The notes: generated by a model not told the origin, from the sequence alone. Counted from the first letter of the stretch, positions 7,346-15,686 are shown. The stretch: 64,000 bases of DNA from Anaerolineales bacterium (GCA_016789025.1 JAEURC010000021.1:1-64000); one strand, 5' to 3'. Numbers and translations: made by a program.

Positions 7346-9457
7346 ATGTTCAATCGGATAAAAAACTTCGCTTCTCTCTACCTTCAACTTGGTCCGCGTT
7401 GGTCAGCCTTTCGCGCCGCCTACGCCTTTCGCCTCCGCACGGGACTCATCCGTTTGCAGATGCCGATGGGCGAGTGGAGTGATTATAAGCGCCTCCTCGC
7501 TGAGCGGAGTGACGAACGCTCTTCTCGTCTCGCAGTCGAAGCGCGAAGATTGCCAGATAACATCTCATGGGATAAACAAAAAGCCATTGACGAAGCGGAT
7601 CGCGTCCTCAACGGCGAAATAAAATACTTTGCACACGAGTGGATAAAAACAGGCTTTCCTCCCAATTGGTCTCACGATTATGTCACCCTGAGTGGCGCCC
7701 CGCGCCACGAAGGGTCTCCACCCTCGCAGTCAGAGACTCTTCGCTCCGCTCAGAGTGACATGAACAAACACTGGTCTCAAATTTCCGACGACTCCCCAAC
7801 AGACATCAAATTCATCTGGGAGCCGAATCGCTTCGCCTTCGCCTACACCCTCGTCCGCGCTTATGTCGCCTCTCACGATGAAAAATACCCCGAAGCCTTC
7901 TGGACTCTCGTCGAAGATTGGGCAAAGCACAACCCTCCCAACACGGGACCTAACTGGATGGACGGACAAGAGATCGCCCTCCGCCTCATGGCATGGACGT
8001 TCGGCTTTTTCCAATTCTTTAATTCTCCCTCCTCCACTTCCGCCCGTAAAGCAAAATTTATTTTGCTGGTCGCCGCCCAAGCCGAGCGCGTCTACAAAAA
8101 CATCGGCTACGCCATCTCCACGCGCAGTAACCACACCATCAGCGAAGCCTTTGGCTTATGGATGGTCGGTTTCCTCTTCCCTGAACTCAAACACGCCGAG
8201 AAATATCTCGCCCTCGGACGAAAACTCCTCGAACGATCCGCCGCCGAACAGATATTCCCCGATGGCGCTTACTCGATGTACTCCCTCAACTACCATCGCT
8301 TCATTCTTCACATTTACCTTTACATGATTCGACTTGGCGAACTCAACCAGTCTCCAGTCTCCAGTCTCATTTATCAACGAGTCGAATCTTCCATCGAATA
8401 TCTCTCCCACCTCATCAATCCCGAAACAGGCGAGATGCCCGTCTACGGCTCGAACGACGGCGCGCTTGTATTGCCATTGAATAACTGCGACTTCACCGAC
8501 TACCGTCCGCTGTTGCAGTTAGGCTGGTACATCACCAAAAAAGAATTCCTCTTCGAGTCTGGTCCATGGGATGAAGATATATTTTGGTTATGTGGTGGGG
8601 AAGCCCTCATCCCCAGCCCTTCTCCCAGCGGGAGAAAGGAGTCAGAATCCCCCTCTCCCAATGGGAGAGGGGTTAGGGGTGAGGGTGAATCTTTCCCTCA
8701 CGGCGGAATCTACCTCCTCCGCTCCTCCAGCTCCCATGCCCTCATCCACTGCGCGGACTACACCTCCCGTCCCTCCCACGCCGACCAACTCCACATGGAC
8801 TTGTGGATTCACGGTCACAACCTCGCCATTGACGCGGGAACCTATCTCTATAGCGGACAACCCCCTTGGCGCAACGGACTCGCACACACGTCCGTTCACA
8901 ACACCGTCACTGTAGACGGCAAAGACCAAATGACCATGGTCAGTCGCTTCACATGGACGAATTGGTCACAGGGCAAAGTTCTCAAGCACGATGAAAATAT
9001 TTGGCAAGGCGAGCACGATGGCTATAAGCCTGTATTTCATAAACGAGCCGTGATGGCTCTCGAAGGTGATCGCTGGCTTGTGATTGATAATCTCGTTGCG
9101 AACGAATCACATGATTACAAACTTCATTGGTTGCTTGCTGATTTTCCCTTTGAGCAAAAAGAAAATTTGATTTTGTTGTCGTTGGATGGAATGAAATACA
9201 AAATGCAAATTGGGAAGGTTGAAGGCAACGGAAGCTTCTCTCTCGTCCGCGCTGACCCCAACTCCACGCGTGGATGGCGTTCACGCTACTACGGTCACAA
9301 AGAACCAGCCATTTCTCTGATGCTCGAAGCGACTCAACCCCAAGTCACTTTTTGGAGTTTCTTCGGGTTAGAGGATGATGTTGTTGAAGTTGTGGGGGAT
9401 GAATTGAAAATCAATTCAAAGATAATTCCGTTGGTTGAGCAATCTCACACGCGCTGA
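7346..9457 (+). CDS. Heparinase II/III-like (alginate lyase) family protein
   Basis: 703 aa. An N-terminal alpha/alpha-toroid domain (about 50-400) contains GPNWMDGQEIALR, STRSNHTISEAFGLWM and an LNYHRFILHIY helix. A C-terminal beta-sandwich heparinase II/III domain (about 450-690) has HADQLHMDLWIHGHNLAIDAGTY and HNTVTVDGKDQM, the usual catalytic and metal-region pattern. It probably cleaves or modifies an acidic polysaccharide, and neighbouring WecA-like and GT genes suggest self-made surface polymer. There is no clear signal peptide. Three repeat insertions are translated in frame (about residues 52-68, 112-138 and 420-447). The TGA stop lies within a fourth repeat. Without the inserts the length would be typical. 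Confidence 0.85.
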   Translation: MFNRIKNFASLYLQLGPRWSAFRAAYAFRLRTGLIRLQMPMGEWSDYKRLLAERSDERSSRLAVEARRLPDNISWDKQKAIDEADRVLNGEIKYFAHEWIKTGFPPNWSHDYVTLSGAPRHEGSPPSQSETLRSAQSDMNKHWSQISDDSPTDIKFIWEPNRFAFAYTLVRAYVASHDEKYPEAFWTLVEDWAKHNPPNTGPNWMDGQEIALRLMAWTFGFFQFFNSPSSTSARKAKFILLVAAQAERVYKNIGYAISTRSNHTISEAFGLWMVGFLFPELKHAEKYLALGRKLLERSAAEQIFPDGAYSMYSLNYHRFILHIYLYMIRLGELNQSPVSSLIYQRVESSIEYLSHLINPETGEMPVYGSNDGALVLPLNNCDFTDYRPLLQLGWYITKKEFLFESGPWDEDIFWLCGGEALIPSPSPSGRKESESPSPNGRGVRGEGESFPHGGIYLLRSSSSHALIHCADYTSRPSHADQLHMDLWIHGHNLAIDAGTYLYSGQPPWRNGLAHTSVHNTVTVDGKDQMTMVSRFTWTNWSQGKVLKHDENIWQGEHDGYKPVFHKRAVMALEGDRWLVIDNLVANESHDYKLHWLLADFPFEQKENLILLSLDGMKYKMQIGKVEGNGSFSLVRADPNSTRGWRSRYYGHKEPAISLMLEATQPQVTFWSFFGLEDDVVEVVGDELKINSKIIPLVEQSHTR
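7499..7553. repeat. In-frame repeat insertion A in heparinase gene
   Basis: GCTGAGCGGAGTGACGAACG followed by CAGTCGAAGCGCGAAG, the GAGCGGAG/GTCGAAGC word family also present at 9452-9490 and 52450-52545. It is translated as AERSDERSSRLAVEAR without breaking the frame. Confidence 0.65.
7681..7760. repeat. In-frame palindromic element B in heparinase gene
   Basis: Terminal inverted repeat TGTCACCCTGAG / CTCAGAGTGACA enclosing further short hairpins (GTGGCGC / GCGCCAC). It is an 80-bp unit of the TGTCATxCTGAG family also seen at 41195-41273 and 58643-58736, translated as LSGAPRHEGSPPSQSE and on. Confidence 0.75.
8604..8685. repeat. In-frame cloverleaf element C in heparinase gene
   Basis: Outer stem CCCTCATCCCC / GGGGTGAGGG enclosing two hairpins, CTTCTCCCAGCGGGAGAA and CCCCTCTCCCAATGGGAGAGGGG (split as CCCCTCTCCC / GGGAGAGGGG). 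Translated as LIPSPSPSGRKE...SPSPNGRGVRGEGE. This is a wide-spread environmental-genome repeat type, in frame here. Confidence 0.75.
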
Positions 9458-9650
9458 GCGGAGCGATAGCGAAGTCGAAGCGTCGCGGACATATTTAGGG
9501 CAACGGGAATCAAGAGCAATATTGGAACAAAAATTATTTCACGGCGTGGTGGTCTCGACTGCTTGCGCTCAATCACCAAAGCCCTCCAATCTCCAATCTC
9601 TAGTCTCCAATCTCTCCCCTCAATTACCATTTACCAATTACTTCTTTTCC
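9449..9650. repeat. Repeat-rich region between convergent genes
   Basis: Contains GCTGAGCGGAGCGATAGCG and a GTCGAAGCG word run overlapping the heparinase stop, then near-tandem words CTCCAATCTC/CTAGTCTCCAATCTC (about 9580-9618) and ACCATTTACCAATTAC. No gene is visible. It separates convergent heparinase and methyltransferase genes, so it may also host terminators. Confidence 0.6.
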
Positions 9651-10501
9651 TCATCTCTCAACTTCTCCGTAGCCCTAAAATACTTCAAATACCTCATCGA
9701 GTTCGCATCTTTCCCGAGTAGCAGATCAATCGCCTTGATGGAATTTCCCAACTTGATCGGGTCCGTAATGGACGTGGTCACGCCTGCCTGAATTGCCAGC
9801 GCAAGGAACGCGCTGTTCACGGCATGTCTGTCAGGCAGACCAAAGGACACATTGCTCGCGCCAAGACTGATATTGACGCCATATTCTTTCACGATCAATT
9901 CAATCGCCTTCAATGTGACCAGCCCTGCTTGGCTGTTATGCCCAACTGTCATCACCAGCGGATCAATGATGATATCGTCCGCAGAGATTCCCATCTTCGC
10001 CGCGTATTCGATAATTTTCCCCGCTGCGGCGAGACGTCCCTCTGCGGTGGGTGGGATACCCTCATTGCCGATTGCCATCCCGATCACCACCGCGCCGCGA
10101 TCTTTGACGATAGGCAACACGGTTGCAAGTTGTTTGTCTTCGCCATTGACTGAGTTCACCAACGGCTTCCCAGGCGTGACCTTCAACCCCGCTTCCAAAA
10201 TCTTCGGCTCGTTTGAATCAATGCACAGCGGAACGTCCGCCACCGCCAATATCGCTTCAACCACCTTCGGCATGATCGCCGCTTCATCAATCTGTGGATG
10301 CCCGACGTTCACATCCAGCACATCCGCACCCCAGGCGACCTGTCGCTTTGCTAAATGTTGAACATACTCAAAATTTTGGTCAACCAACGCTTGCCCCAAC
10401 TTCTTGATTCCCGTCGGGTTGATCTTCTCACCGATGATAACAAACGGCTTGTCGTGACCGATGGTGACTGTTTTAGTATTGCTCTTCAAAATGGTGTGCA
10501 T
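9638..10501 (-). CDS. Methyltetrahydrofolate:corrinoid methyltransferase-like (DHPS family) protein
   Basis: 287 aa from ATG at 10501, chosen because GGAGG lies 9 nt upstream; a longer frame to 10561 lacks support. It is a TIM-barrel pterin-binding protein: GEKINPTG (pterin loop), ADVLDVNVGHPQIDE, LCIDSNEPKILEAGL, NSVNGE, IIDPLVMTVG and GASNVSFGLPDR. This pattern fits AcsE/MtgA-like methyl-THF:corrinoid protein methyltransferases and not folate-synthesis DHPS. It probably transfers the methyl of methyl-THF to a cobalamin protein in the Wood-Ljungdahl branch or an alternative methionine route. It is encoded just downstream of a MetV-MetF fusion on the same strand, matching consecutive steps. 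The final acceptor cannot be determined here. Confidence 0.85.
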   Translation of the reverse strand: MHTILKSNTKTVTIGHDKPFVIIGEKINPTGIKKLGQALVDQNFEYVQHLAKRQVAWGADVLDVNVGHPQIDEAAIMPKVVEAILAVADVPLCIDSNEPKILEAGLKVTPGKPLVNSVNGEDKQLATVLPIVKDRGAVVIGMAIGNEGIPPTAEGRLAAAGKIIEYAAKMGISADDIIIDPLVMTVGHNSQAGLVTLKAIELIVKEYGVNISLGASNVSFGLPDRHAVNSAFLALAIQAGVTTSITDPIKLGNSIKAIDLLLGKDANSMRYLKYFRATEKLRDEEKK

Positions 10502-10555
10502 TGTTTTCCTCCAACGTAACGCGACATTCATGTCGCATGTGGTTTTGAGATCTTT

Positions 10556-10626
10556 AACCACCGAGACACAGAGTTACGGAGTTATCAAAAAGATTTTTTC
10601 TCAGTGTCTCCGTGACTCCGTGGTTC
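10556..10626. repeat. Intergenic inverted repeat (CACGGAG words)
   Basis: TTAACCACCGAGACACAGAG and, after a short loop, CTCAGTGTCTCCGTGACTCC then GTGGTT. The arms are imperfect and about 30 nt long. It lies between the two one-carbon genes. Confidence 0.65.
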
Positions 10627-10656
10627 AACTTGCATTCGTCAGTATCCCAATTTTTT

Positions 10657-12183
10657 CTAAACAGTTGGCACGCCAAGTCCGCTTGAGCGGACTTCCATGA
10701 ACTGAGGCAAGGGTGCTTGTGCTGAGCCTGACGAAGCATTAGCCCGCCGAATCAACCCTGCCTCCAAAACAATCCTCGGAATGACCTCATCCCAACCCAC
10801 AGGCATCAAATGGATTCCATGTATGCCCTGCATCTCGTAGCCGCGTATCTTGCCGATAATCTCCAACGCGATCTGGATTCCCTCCTCCTGTGCGTTGCCT
10901 GCTCGGTCGGCAACTTCGATGCGATGCAACACATTCTTGGGCAAATACACCCCAGGGACTTCCGCCAGTTTCTGCGCCATCTTCAAACTCTTGATCGGAG
11001 TGACTCCAGCCAGAATATAAACCTTATCCAAAATATTTCTCTTTGCGAGTTCGTTCAGCCAGTTTTCCATGCCGTTCACATCGAAGATCAAATTCGTTTG
11101 GAAGAACTGCGCCCCCGCATTGACCTTCTTCTGCTCGCGCAATGCCTGGAATTTCACATTCGACGAAAACGGCGAAGCCGCCGTGCCTAAAAAGAACATC
11201 GGCGGATTCTTGATCTCGCGCCCATCGAGATATTTCCCTTCATCGCGCATTCGGCGTAAAACCCACAGCATTTGGATTGAATCCAAATCGTTGATTTCCA
11301 TATTCCCACGCGGGCTTGGCGACATCTTCGCGCTGTCGCCTGTCACACATAAAACGTTTCGCACGCCCAGCGCCGTCGCGCCGATGATCTCGCTTTGCAC
11401 ACTTCCACGCGAGCGGTTGCGCGCCGACATTTGCAGAACGGGTTCCGCTCCCTGATTCATCGCCACCTGACTGCACGCCCACGAACTCATGCGCGGCATA
11501 GCGCCTTGATTGTCCGTGAAGTTGATCGCTGTCACCAATGACTTGACCATCTCGATATTGCGAATTAGTTTATCTGTCGAAGAGGAGATGGGAGGCGTTA
11601 TCTCGGCGGTGACGACAAAATCGCCTGCGACCAGCCGTCCCTGAAGAGATGAAGCGGATTCAATGTAAGCAGGCGGATGATACTCCGAATCGCCTTTCCA
11701 CCATGCGGGCTGGCGCACAGGACGGAAAATCCCATCAATGGTTTGCGCGCGCGTTTCAGCGGAGAGCAATCCAGTAAAAATTTTTTTCGCGCCGATGTTC
11801 CATGCGTTCTTGAAAATTGCGCCCCATGAATCTTTTCCCACTTTTTCCCAATCGAGCGGCGGCAAAACTTCGAGCAATAAATCTTCGCGCCCCCATGCAA
11901 ACGAACGTTCGTAAATTTTGTACCAAACGCACGGGCGGCTTTTATCCACGTAACAAAATTCGGATGTCGAGCCGCCGCACGGACCGTTTCGCAAACCCTT
12001 CGGGCATTCCATCGGGCAGATCAACGCGGTCTCTGCGAGCAGGCAGTTCCCGCACATGCGGCACCCAAACAGCGGACCCTTCACGCTGTATTCGAGCACG
12101 CGCAACGCGCGCTCGCCGAACGTCTCTTTTTGAAATGGGGAATAGGCGGGTTGCCAGCGTCGTCCTGGAGTGAAGCCTGTCAT
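10657..12183 (-). CDS. metF: MetV-MetF fusion: methylenetetrahydrofolate reductase
   Basis: 508 aa. The N-terminal MetV-like cysteine-rich module (about 30-95) has CRMCGNC, CPMECPKG, LRNGPCGG and a final Cys in SRPCVWYK. A C-terminal MetF TIM barrel (about 185-485) follows with VVTAEITPP, NFTDNQGA, NVLCVTGD, FQTNLIFDV and ILAGVTPI. It reduces methylene-THF to methyl-THF. MetV and MetF are separate subunits in many acetogens but one chain here. The C-terminal 25 or so residues (ASSGSAQAPLPQ...SSGLGVP) are encoded by two small palindromes at 10675-10738, so the tail is repeat-derived. Start: AAGGAG lies upstream of ATG 12183. It is adjacent to and co-directional with the corrinoid methyltransferase gene. 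Confidence 0.9.
   Translation of the reverse strand: MTGFTPGRRWQPAYSPFQKETFGERALRVLEYSVKGPLFGCRMCGNCLLAETALICPMECPKGLRNGPCGGSTSEFCYVDKSRPCVWYKIYERSFAWGREDLLLEVLPPLDWEKVGKDSWGAIFKNAWNIGAKKIFTGLLSAETRAQTIDGIFRPVRQPAWWKGDSEYHPPAYIESASSLQGRLVAGDFVVTAEITPPISSSTDKLIRNIEMVKSLVTAINFTDNQGAMPRMSSWACSQVAMNQGAEPVLQMSARNRSRGSVQSEIIGATALGVRNVLCVTGDSAKMSPSPRGNMEINDLDSIQMLWVLRRMRDEGKYLDGREIKNPPMFFLGTAASPFSSNVKFQALREQKKVNAGAQFFQTNLIFDVNGMENWLNELAKRNILDKVYILAGVTPIKSLKMAQKLAEVPGVYLPKNVLHRIEVADRAGNAQEEGIQIALEIIGKIRGYEMQGIHGIHLMPVGWDEVIPRIVLEAGLIRRANASSGSAQAPLPQFMEVRSSGLGVPTV
10675..10738. repeat. Two small palindromes encoding the MetF tail
   Basis: AAGTCCGCTTGAGCGGACTT (10675-10694, 9-bp arms) and TGCTT...GAAGCA around GTGCTGAGCCTGAC (10714-10738). 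Both lie inside the coding frame, before the stop at 10657-10659. Confidence 0.7.
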
Positions 12184-12197
12184 TCGCGCTCCTTCGG

Positions 12198-12215
12198 ATT
12201 ATACATTATATATAA
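12198..12215 (-). promoter_or_regulatory. Candidate -10 region of the metF operon
   Basis: The minus strand reads TATATATAATGTATAAT just upstream of the AAGGAG ribosome site. One or both TATAAT boxes could be used. The -35 is unclear. Confidence 0.4.
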
Positions 12216-12283
12216 TTTTCGACTGGCTGGATTTTACTCCCGACTCGCTAAAAATTGGAAGAGGCAAATTGTTACAGACATGG

Positions 12284-12324
12284 ACCATCTCGCGCGATTT
12301 GCTAAGCAAATCGCGCGAGATGGT
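12284..12324. repeat. Perfect 20-bp-arm palindrome
   Basis: ACCATCTCGCGCGATTTGCT, one central A, then its exact reverse complement. It lies alone in the 372-bp intergenic region 12184-12555, between the metF and glycosyltransferase genes. Confidence 0.85.
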
Positions 12325-12344
12325 TGGTTTAACTGAGGGATCAA

Positions 12345-12476
12345 TAGACTTTATCCGTAATAAGCCCAGAGTCTTCTTTGGGGACGCAGATGAACGCTGA
12401 GTTCGCTGATTCAGGAAGAAAAATCTGCGTTTGTCAGCGTGAATCAGCGTCCCGAATTAATTTCGGATAATGTCTA
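12345..12476. repeat. Large intergenic cloverleaf-type element
   Basis: Outer imperfect stem TAGACTTTATCCGTAAT (12345-12361) with ATTTCGGATAATGTCTA (to 12476). Within it is a second stem GGGACGCAGATGAACGCTGA with TCAGCGTGAATCAGCGTCCC and a small CGCAGAT... hairpin. No coding sequence is seen in 12184-12555; this element and the palindrome at 12284 occupy most of it. Confidence 0.7.
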
Positions 12477-12555
12477 ATAATTTGATTGCAGAATATACGG
12501 TTCGAGGATAGAAATTTTCTTTTTGTTCTTCGGAGTAATTCGTTAGGTCAAAAAG

Positions 12556-13740
12556 TTAATTGTCAATGACTCTTTTATAAAAACCTTCCGCGTTGCGCAT
12601 ATTATTCCCATACTCTGCCCGCATAGAAATGACATCTCGATTCAATCTTGCGGACTTCTCTCGCAGGGTTTTGTTTTCGATGGCTTCGATCAGCGCAGAT
12701 GCGATAGATTGCGGGTCGTTGGAATCAAACAGTAAACCGTTCTCGTTCGGCGAGATCCACTCGCGGATGGACTCTAAATCGCCAGCGACGGGGAAACATC
12801 CGCACGCCATGCCTTCGAGCAGGGTGTTCGGCGTGCCGTCGTGAATGGATGGCGAGACCAGAATCTGCGCGCGGCGATAAACTTCCGCTGTCTGTTCATG
12901 AGGCACTAAACCAAGCAGTTCAACCGAATCTTCAATCCCTAATTCTCTAATTCTCCGAATTGCTTCTACTTCACCCGCCATCGAAGCGCACAGGAATTTT
13001 GCGTTAGGATGTTTTGCCAGAACGAGCGGGATAGATTTGAAGAACATATCGTTCCGCACATACGGACGAAACCCGCGCGGGTTCAAAATAATTGGCGCTT
13101 CGACAAGTTTCGCGGGCGGGCAAAAAATATCCGTGTGGATGCCGCCATTGCCCGGCGCGACGAGCGTGGGTTTCGCGGAATCGAATCCCCATTCTGTTGC
13201 TAAGCGAATATCGCGGTGACAATCGGAGTGGACTGCGTCTGCGCGTTGCATCGTTCGCCGCGTGTACTGTCGCATGAGCGGGGAGGAGGGCGCGTGAAGC
13301 GTGAAGTCGTTTCCCCAGGTGGAGATGATTAATCGCCCTGAGCGGAGCGGAGCAGAGACGGAGGGCGTATGCAGACCGTCAATTGCGTTCGCCGCGATCA
13401 TCCCCTCATAAGGAATCCGCATGGCGTGGATGAGATCAGGTTGCGCTTCGCCAATGAACGCGCGGAGTTGTTTTGCCGCGCGGCGAATCGTCAGAGGGCC
13501 GAGCCATTGCCGAATGACTGTGCGCAGGCCCAAGGTCCGGGCTGAGGCGGCGCCGGGGCGCTGAGTCGCTTTCTTGAGTCCGCTAAACGCGACGGGGATG
13601 GTCTCCATCCGCGTGACGGGCAAAGCCAGCGATGCGGCGAATGTGGAGGCGATATAAATCTCATCGCCGCGCTCGACGAAATGTCGAATCCAATTAACCG
13701 CAATGGGCGAGCGCGCGTCTACTACGAAGAGGATTTTCAT
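12556..13740 (-). CDS. Glycosyltransferase family 4
   Basis: 394 aa GT-B enzyme. N-terminal domain: MKILFVVDARSPIAVNWIRH, DLIHAMRIPYEG, IISTWGNDF. C-terminal GT1 domain (about 205-380): APGNGGIHTDIF, NPRGFRPYVRNDMFFKSI, ILVSPSIHDGTPNTLLEGM with the nucleotide-binding EGMACGCFPVAG (about 305-320). It probably contributes to surface polysaccharide or glycolipid assembly at the cytoplasmic membrane. A 34-bp hairpin (13334-13367) lies in frame, translated around SVSAPLRSGRL, and seems to be an inserted repeat. Divergent from the receiver gene at 13796. Donor and acceptor are unknown. Confidence 0.9.
   Translation of the reverse strand: MKILFVVDARSPIAVNWIRHFVERGDEIYIASTFAASLALPVTRMETIPVAFSGLKKATQRPGAASARTLGLRTVIRQWLGPLTIRRAAKQLRAFIGEAQPDLIHAMRIPYEGMIAANAIDGLHTPSVSAPLRSGRLIISTWGNDFTLHAPSSPLMRQYTRRTMQRADAVHSDCHRDIRLATEWGFDSAKPTLVAPGNGGIHTDIFCPPAKLVEAPIILNPRGFRPYVRNDMFFKSIPLVLAKHPNAKFLCASMAGEVEAIRRIRELGIEDSVELLGLVPHEQTAEVYRRAQILVSPSIHDGTPNTLLEGMACGCFPVAGDLESIREWISPNENGLLFDSNDPQSIASALIEAIENKTLREKSARLNRDVISMRAEYGNNMRNAEGFYKRVIDN
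13334..13367. repeat. In-frame hairpin repeat in glycosyltransferase gene
   Basis: Arms CGCCCT and AGGGCG enclosing GAGCGGAGCGGAGCAGAGACGG-type words (GAGCGGAG family). It keeps the reading frame of the minus-strand glycosyltransferase. Confidence 0.6.
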
Positions 13741-13795
13741 GTTTGCGATTATACGTCATTGCCCGAAGCGGCAAGACGGGGTATATTTACCGGGC

Positions 13796-14203
13796 ATGGA
13801 CAAAAAGAAGATCCTGGTTGTGGAAGACAATTTGGATAATTACGAACTCATCCGCGTGATTCTGGAGCATGGCGGGTATGACGCTTTTCAGGCTGTGACC
13901 GGGCGTGATGGCGTGGATGCGGCGCGATTGCAAAAGCCCGATCTGATCCTGATGGACTTGAGCCTGCCCGAGATGGATGGTTGGAACGCGGCGGAACGGA
14001 TCAAGGCGGACCCCTCCACAAAGGATATTCCCATATACGCGCTCACCGCGCACACCCTGCCGCGCGACCGCTTCCGCGCCATACAGGCGGGTTGCGACGG
14101 CTACTTTACCAAGCCTCTCAATGTGGAAGGGTTTTTAGCGGAAGTGCGCAACGTGTTTCAGAAAAAGAAACAAAAGCGCCGCCCGAGGAAATTGATCTTT
14201 TAA
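13796..14203 (+). CDS. Single-domain response regulator (CheY/DivK-like)
   Basis: 135 aa from ATG at 13796; the frame extends upstream but only into the divergent gene's 5' region. Receiver domain: acidic pair E10-D11 in VVEDN, phospho-acceptor D54 in LILMDLSLPEMDGW, a conserved Thr in YALTAHT and Lys in YFTKPL. The C-terminus is a short basic tail (KKKQKRRPRK). With no output domain it should act by protein-protein contact with a kinase or effector. No kinase is adjacent, so its partner is unknown. It precedes ugd in the same direction but is separated by 118 bases containing hairpins. Confidence 0.9.
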   Translation: MDKKKILVVEDNLDNYELIRVILEHGGYDAFQAVTGRDGVDAARLQKPDLILMDLSLPEMDGWNAAERIKADPSTKDIPIYALTAHTLPRDRFRAIQAGCDGYFTKPLNVEGFLAEVRNVFQKKKQKRRPRKLIF

Positions 14204-14207
14204 AAGT

Positions 14208-14291
14208 AACAAATTGGGCGGTTTTGGGTCATGGATGGGATTGTGTAAGTTCACCGCCCAAAAACGCGTTGTTTGAAAGGCAAACAACCGT
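14208..14291. repeat. Intergenic hairpins upstream of ugd
   Basis: TTGGGCGGTTTT pairs with ACCGCCCAA across about 40 nt, and GTTGTTTGAAAGGCAAACAAC forms a second hairpin. It may end the receiver transcript. No gene is seen. Confidence 0.55.
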
Positions 14292-14321
14292 TCCGAAATA
14301 ATTTCAAATAAGAGGTAAACC

Positions 14322-15638
14322 ATGAAACAAATTTGTGTCGTCGGCGTTGGCTACGTGGGGCTTGTCACCGGAGCCTGTTTCGCCGACCTGGGCAACCGCG
14401 TGATCGCGCTCGATGTGGACGAGAAGCGCATCGCCAATCTTAACAACGGCATCATGCCGATCTATGAACCGGGGCTGGAGGAACTCGTCAAACGCAATGT
14501 GAAAGCGGGGCGATTAACCTTCACCACCTCGTATGCCGACGCGCTCAAAGGCGCGGAGTTCGCCTTCATCGCCGTCGGGACTCCCGAAGGCGTGGATGGC
14601 GCGGCGGATTTGCAATATGTGGAAGTCGCCGCCCGCTCGCTGGCGCAACACATGACTGCGCCGCTGATCGTGATCAACAAATCCACGGTTCCCATCGGGA
14701 CGGGGGACTGGGTCGCCGATATTGTGAAGTCTGCCCAGCCCAAGCCGATCGACTTTGCCGTGGTGTCTTGCCCAGAGTTTTTGCGCGAAGGCTCCGCAAT
14801 TGCAGATTTCATGTCGCCGCATCGCAACGTGATCGGCTCGCTCGATAAGGACGCCGCGAATAAAGTGGCGCAACTTCATCTTCCCCTGCGCGCTCCAATC
14901 GTTATCACTGACCTTCGTACCGCTGAAATGATCAAATATGCCAGCAACGCCTTCCTCGCCGCGAAGATTTCATTCATCAACGAACTCGCGGACGTGTGCG
15001 AGGCGTACGGCGCGGATGTGAAAGAAGTCGCCGCAGGCATGGGCTACGATGCCCGCATTGGGCGTTATTTCCTCGACGCTGGCCTGGGGTGGGGCGGTTC
15101 GTGCTTCCCGAAAGATGTGCAGGCGCTCGCGTTCATGGCGAAGCAAAAAGGACTCAACCCGCGCATCCTCAACGATGTGGTGGATGTGAACTATGACCGC
15201 CGGCGCGATGTTCCCAAACAAGTTGAACAATTGCTCGGAGGCAACCTGAAAGGCAAAACCGTGGGAATGCTCGGTTTGGCATTCAAAGAAAATACGGATG
15301 ATATGCGCGATGCGCCATCTGTGGATATTTCCAACGCGTTGATCGCCGCGGGAGCGAAGGTCCGCGCGTATGATCCGGTCGCGCGCGAAGCCGCCGCGTC
15401 GCACATGCCCGCGGTTGAAATCGTTGCCGATGTGTACGAGATGGCGAAGGGATGCGATGCGCTGGTTGTCGTCACCCCATGGAACGAATTCAAGCAAATC
15501 GATCTTGAAAAAGTGAAAGGCTTGCTCAAGTCGCCGGTCATTTACGATGGGCGCAATATCTACGATCCTGCTCGTATGTACGAGATGGGCTTCACGTATC
15601 GCGCCATTGGCCGTCCCTCCAAAAACGGGCGAGGCTAG
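14322..15638 (+). CDS. ugd: UDP-glucose 6-dehydrogenase family
   Basis: 438 aa. N-terminal NAD-binding domain starts [21 protein letters not shown] (split as [12 protein letters not shown] and TGACFADLG). The middle domain has the catalytic loop [14 protein letters not shown] with nucleophile Cys261. The C-terminal UDP-binding domain has [17 protein letters not shown]. It oxidises UDP-glucose (or a related NDP-sugar) to the uronic acid for surface polysaccharide, fitting the nearby glycosyltransferases and heparinase-like gene. Length is typical. The TAG stop coincides with the first bases of a palindromic element, and a strong terminator follows at 15694. A UDP-ManNAc/GDP-Man dehydrogenase activity cannot be fully excluded. 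Confidence 0.92.
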   Translation: MKQICVVGVGYVGLVTGACFADLGNRVIALDVDEKRIANLNNGIMPIYEPGLEELVKRNVKAGRLTFTTSYADALKGAEFAFIAVGTPEGVDGAADLQYVEVAARSLAQHMTAPLIVINKSTVPIGTGDWVADIVKSAQPKPIDFAVVSCPEFLREGSAIADFMSPHRNVIGSLDKDAANKVAQLHLPLRAPIVITDLRTAEMIKYASNAFLAAKISFINELADVCEAYGADVKEVAAGMGYDARIGRYFLDAGLGWGGSCFPKDVQALAFMAKQKGLNPRILNDVVDVNYDRRRDVPKQVEQLLGGNLKGKTVGMLGLAFKENTDDMRDAPSVDISNALIAAGAKVRAYDPVAREAAASHMPAVEIVADVYEMAKGCDALVVVTPWNEFKQIDLEKVKGLLKSPVIYDGRNIYDPARMYEMGFTYRAIGRPSKNGRG

Positions 15639-15686
15639 TAGCGACTTCGGTTGCTTTTTGCATAACGACTAAACTCGTTACTACTA
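15636..15686. repeat. Small cloverleaf element at the ugd stop codon
   Basis: Outer stem TAGTAGCGAC / GTTACTACTA (imperfect), inner hairpins AGCGACTTCGGTTGCT (UUCG-type loop) and AACGACTAAACTCGTT. The first three bases are the ugd stop codon. Confidence 0.65.
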
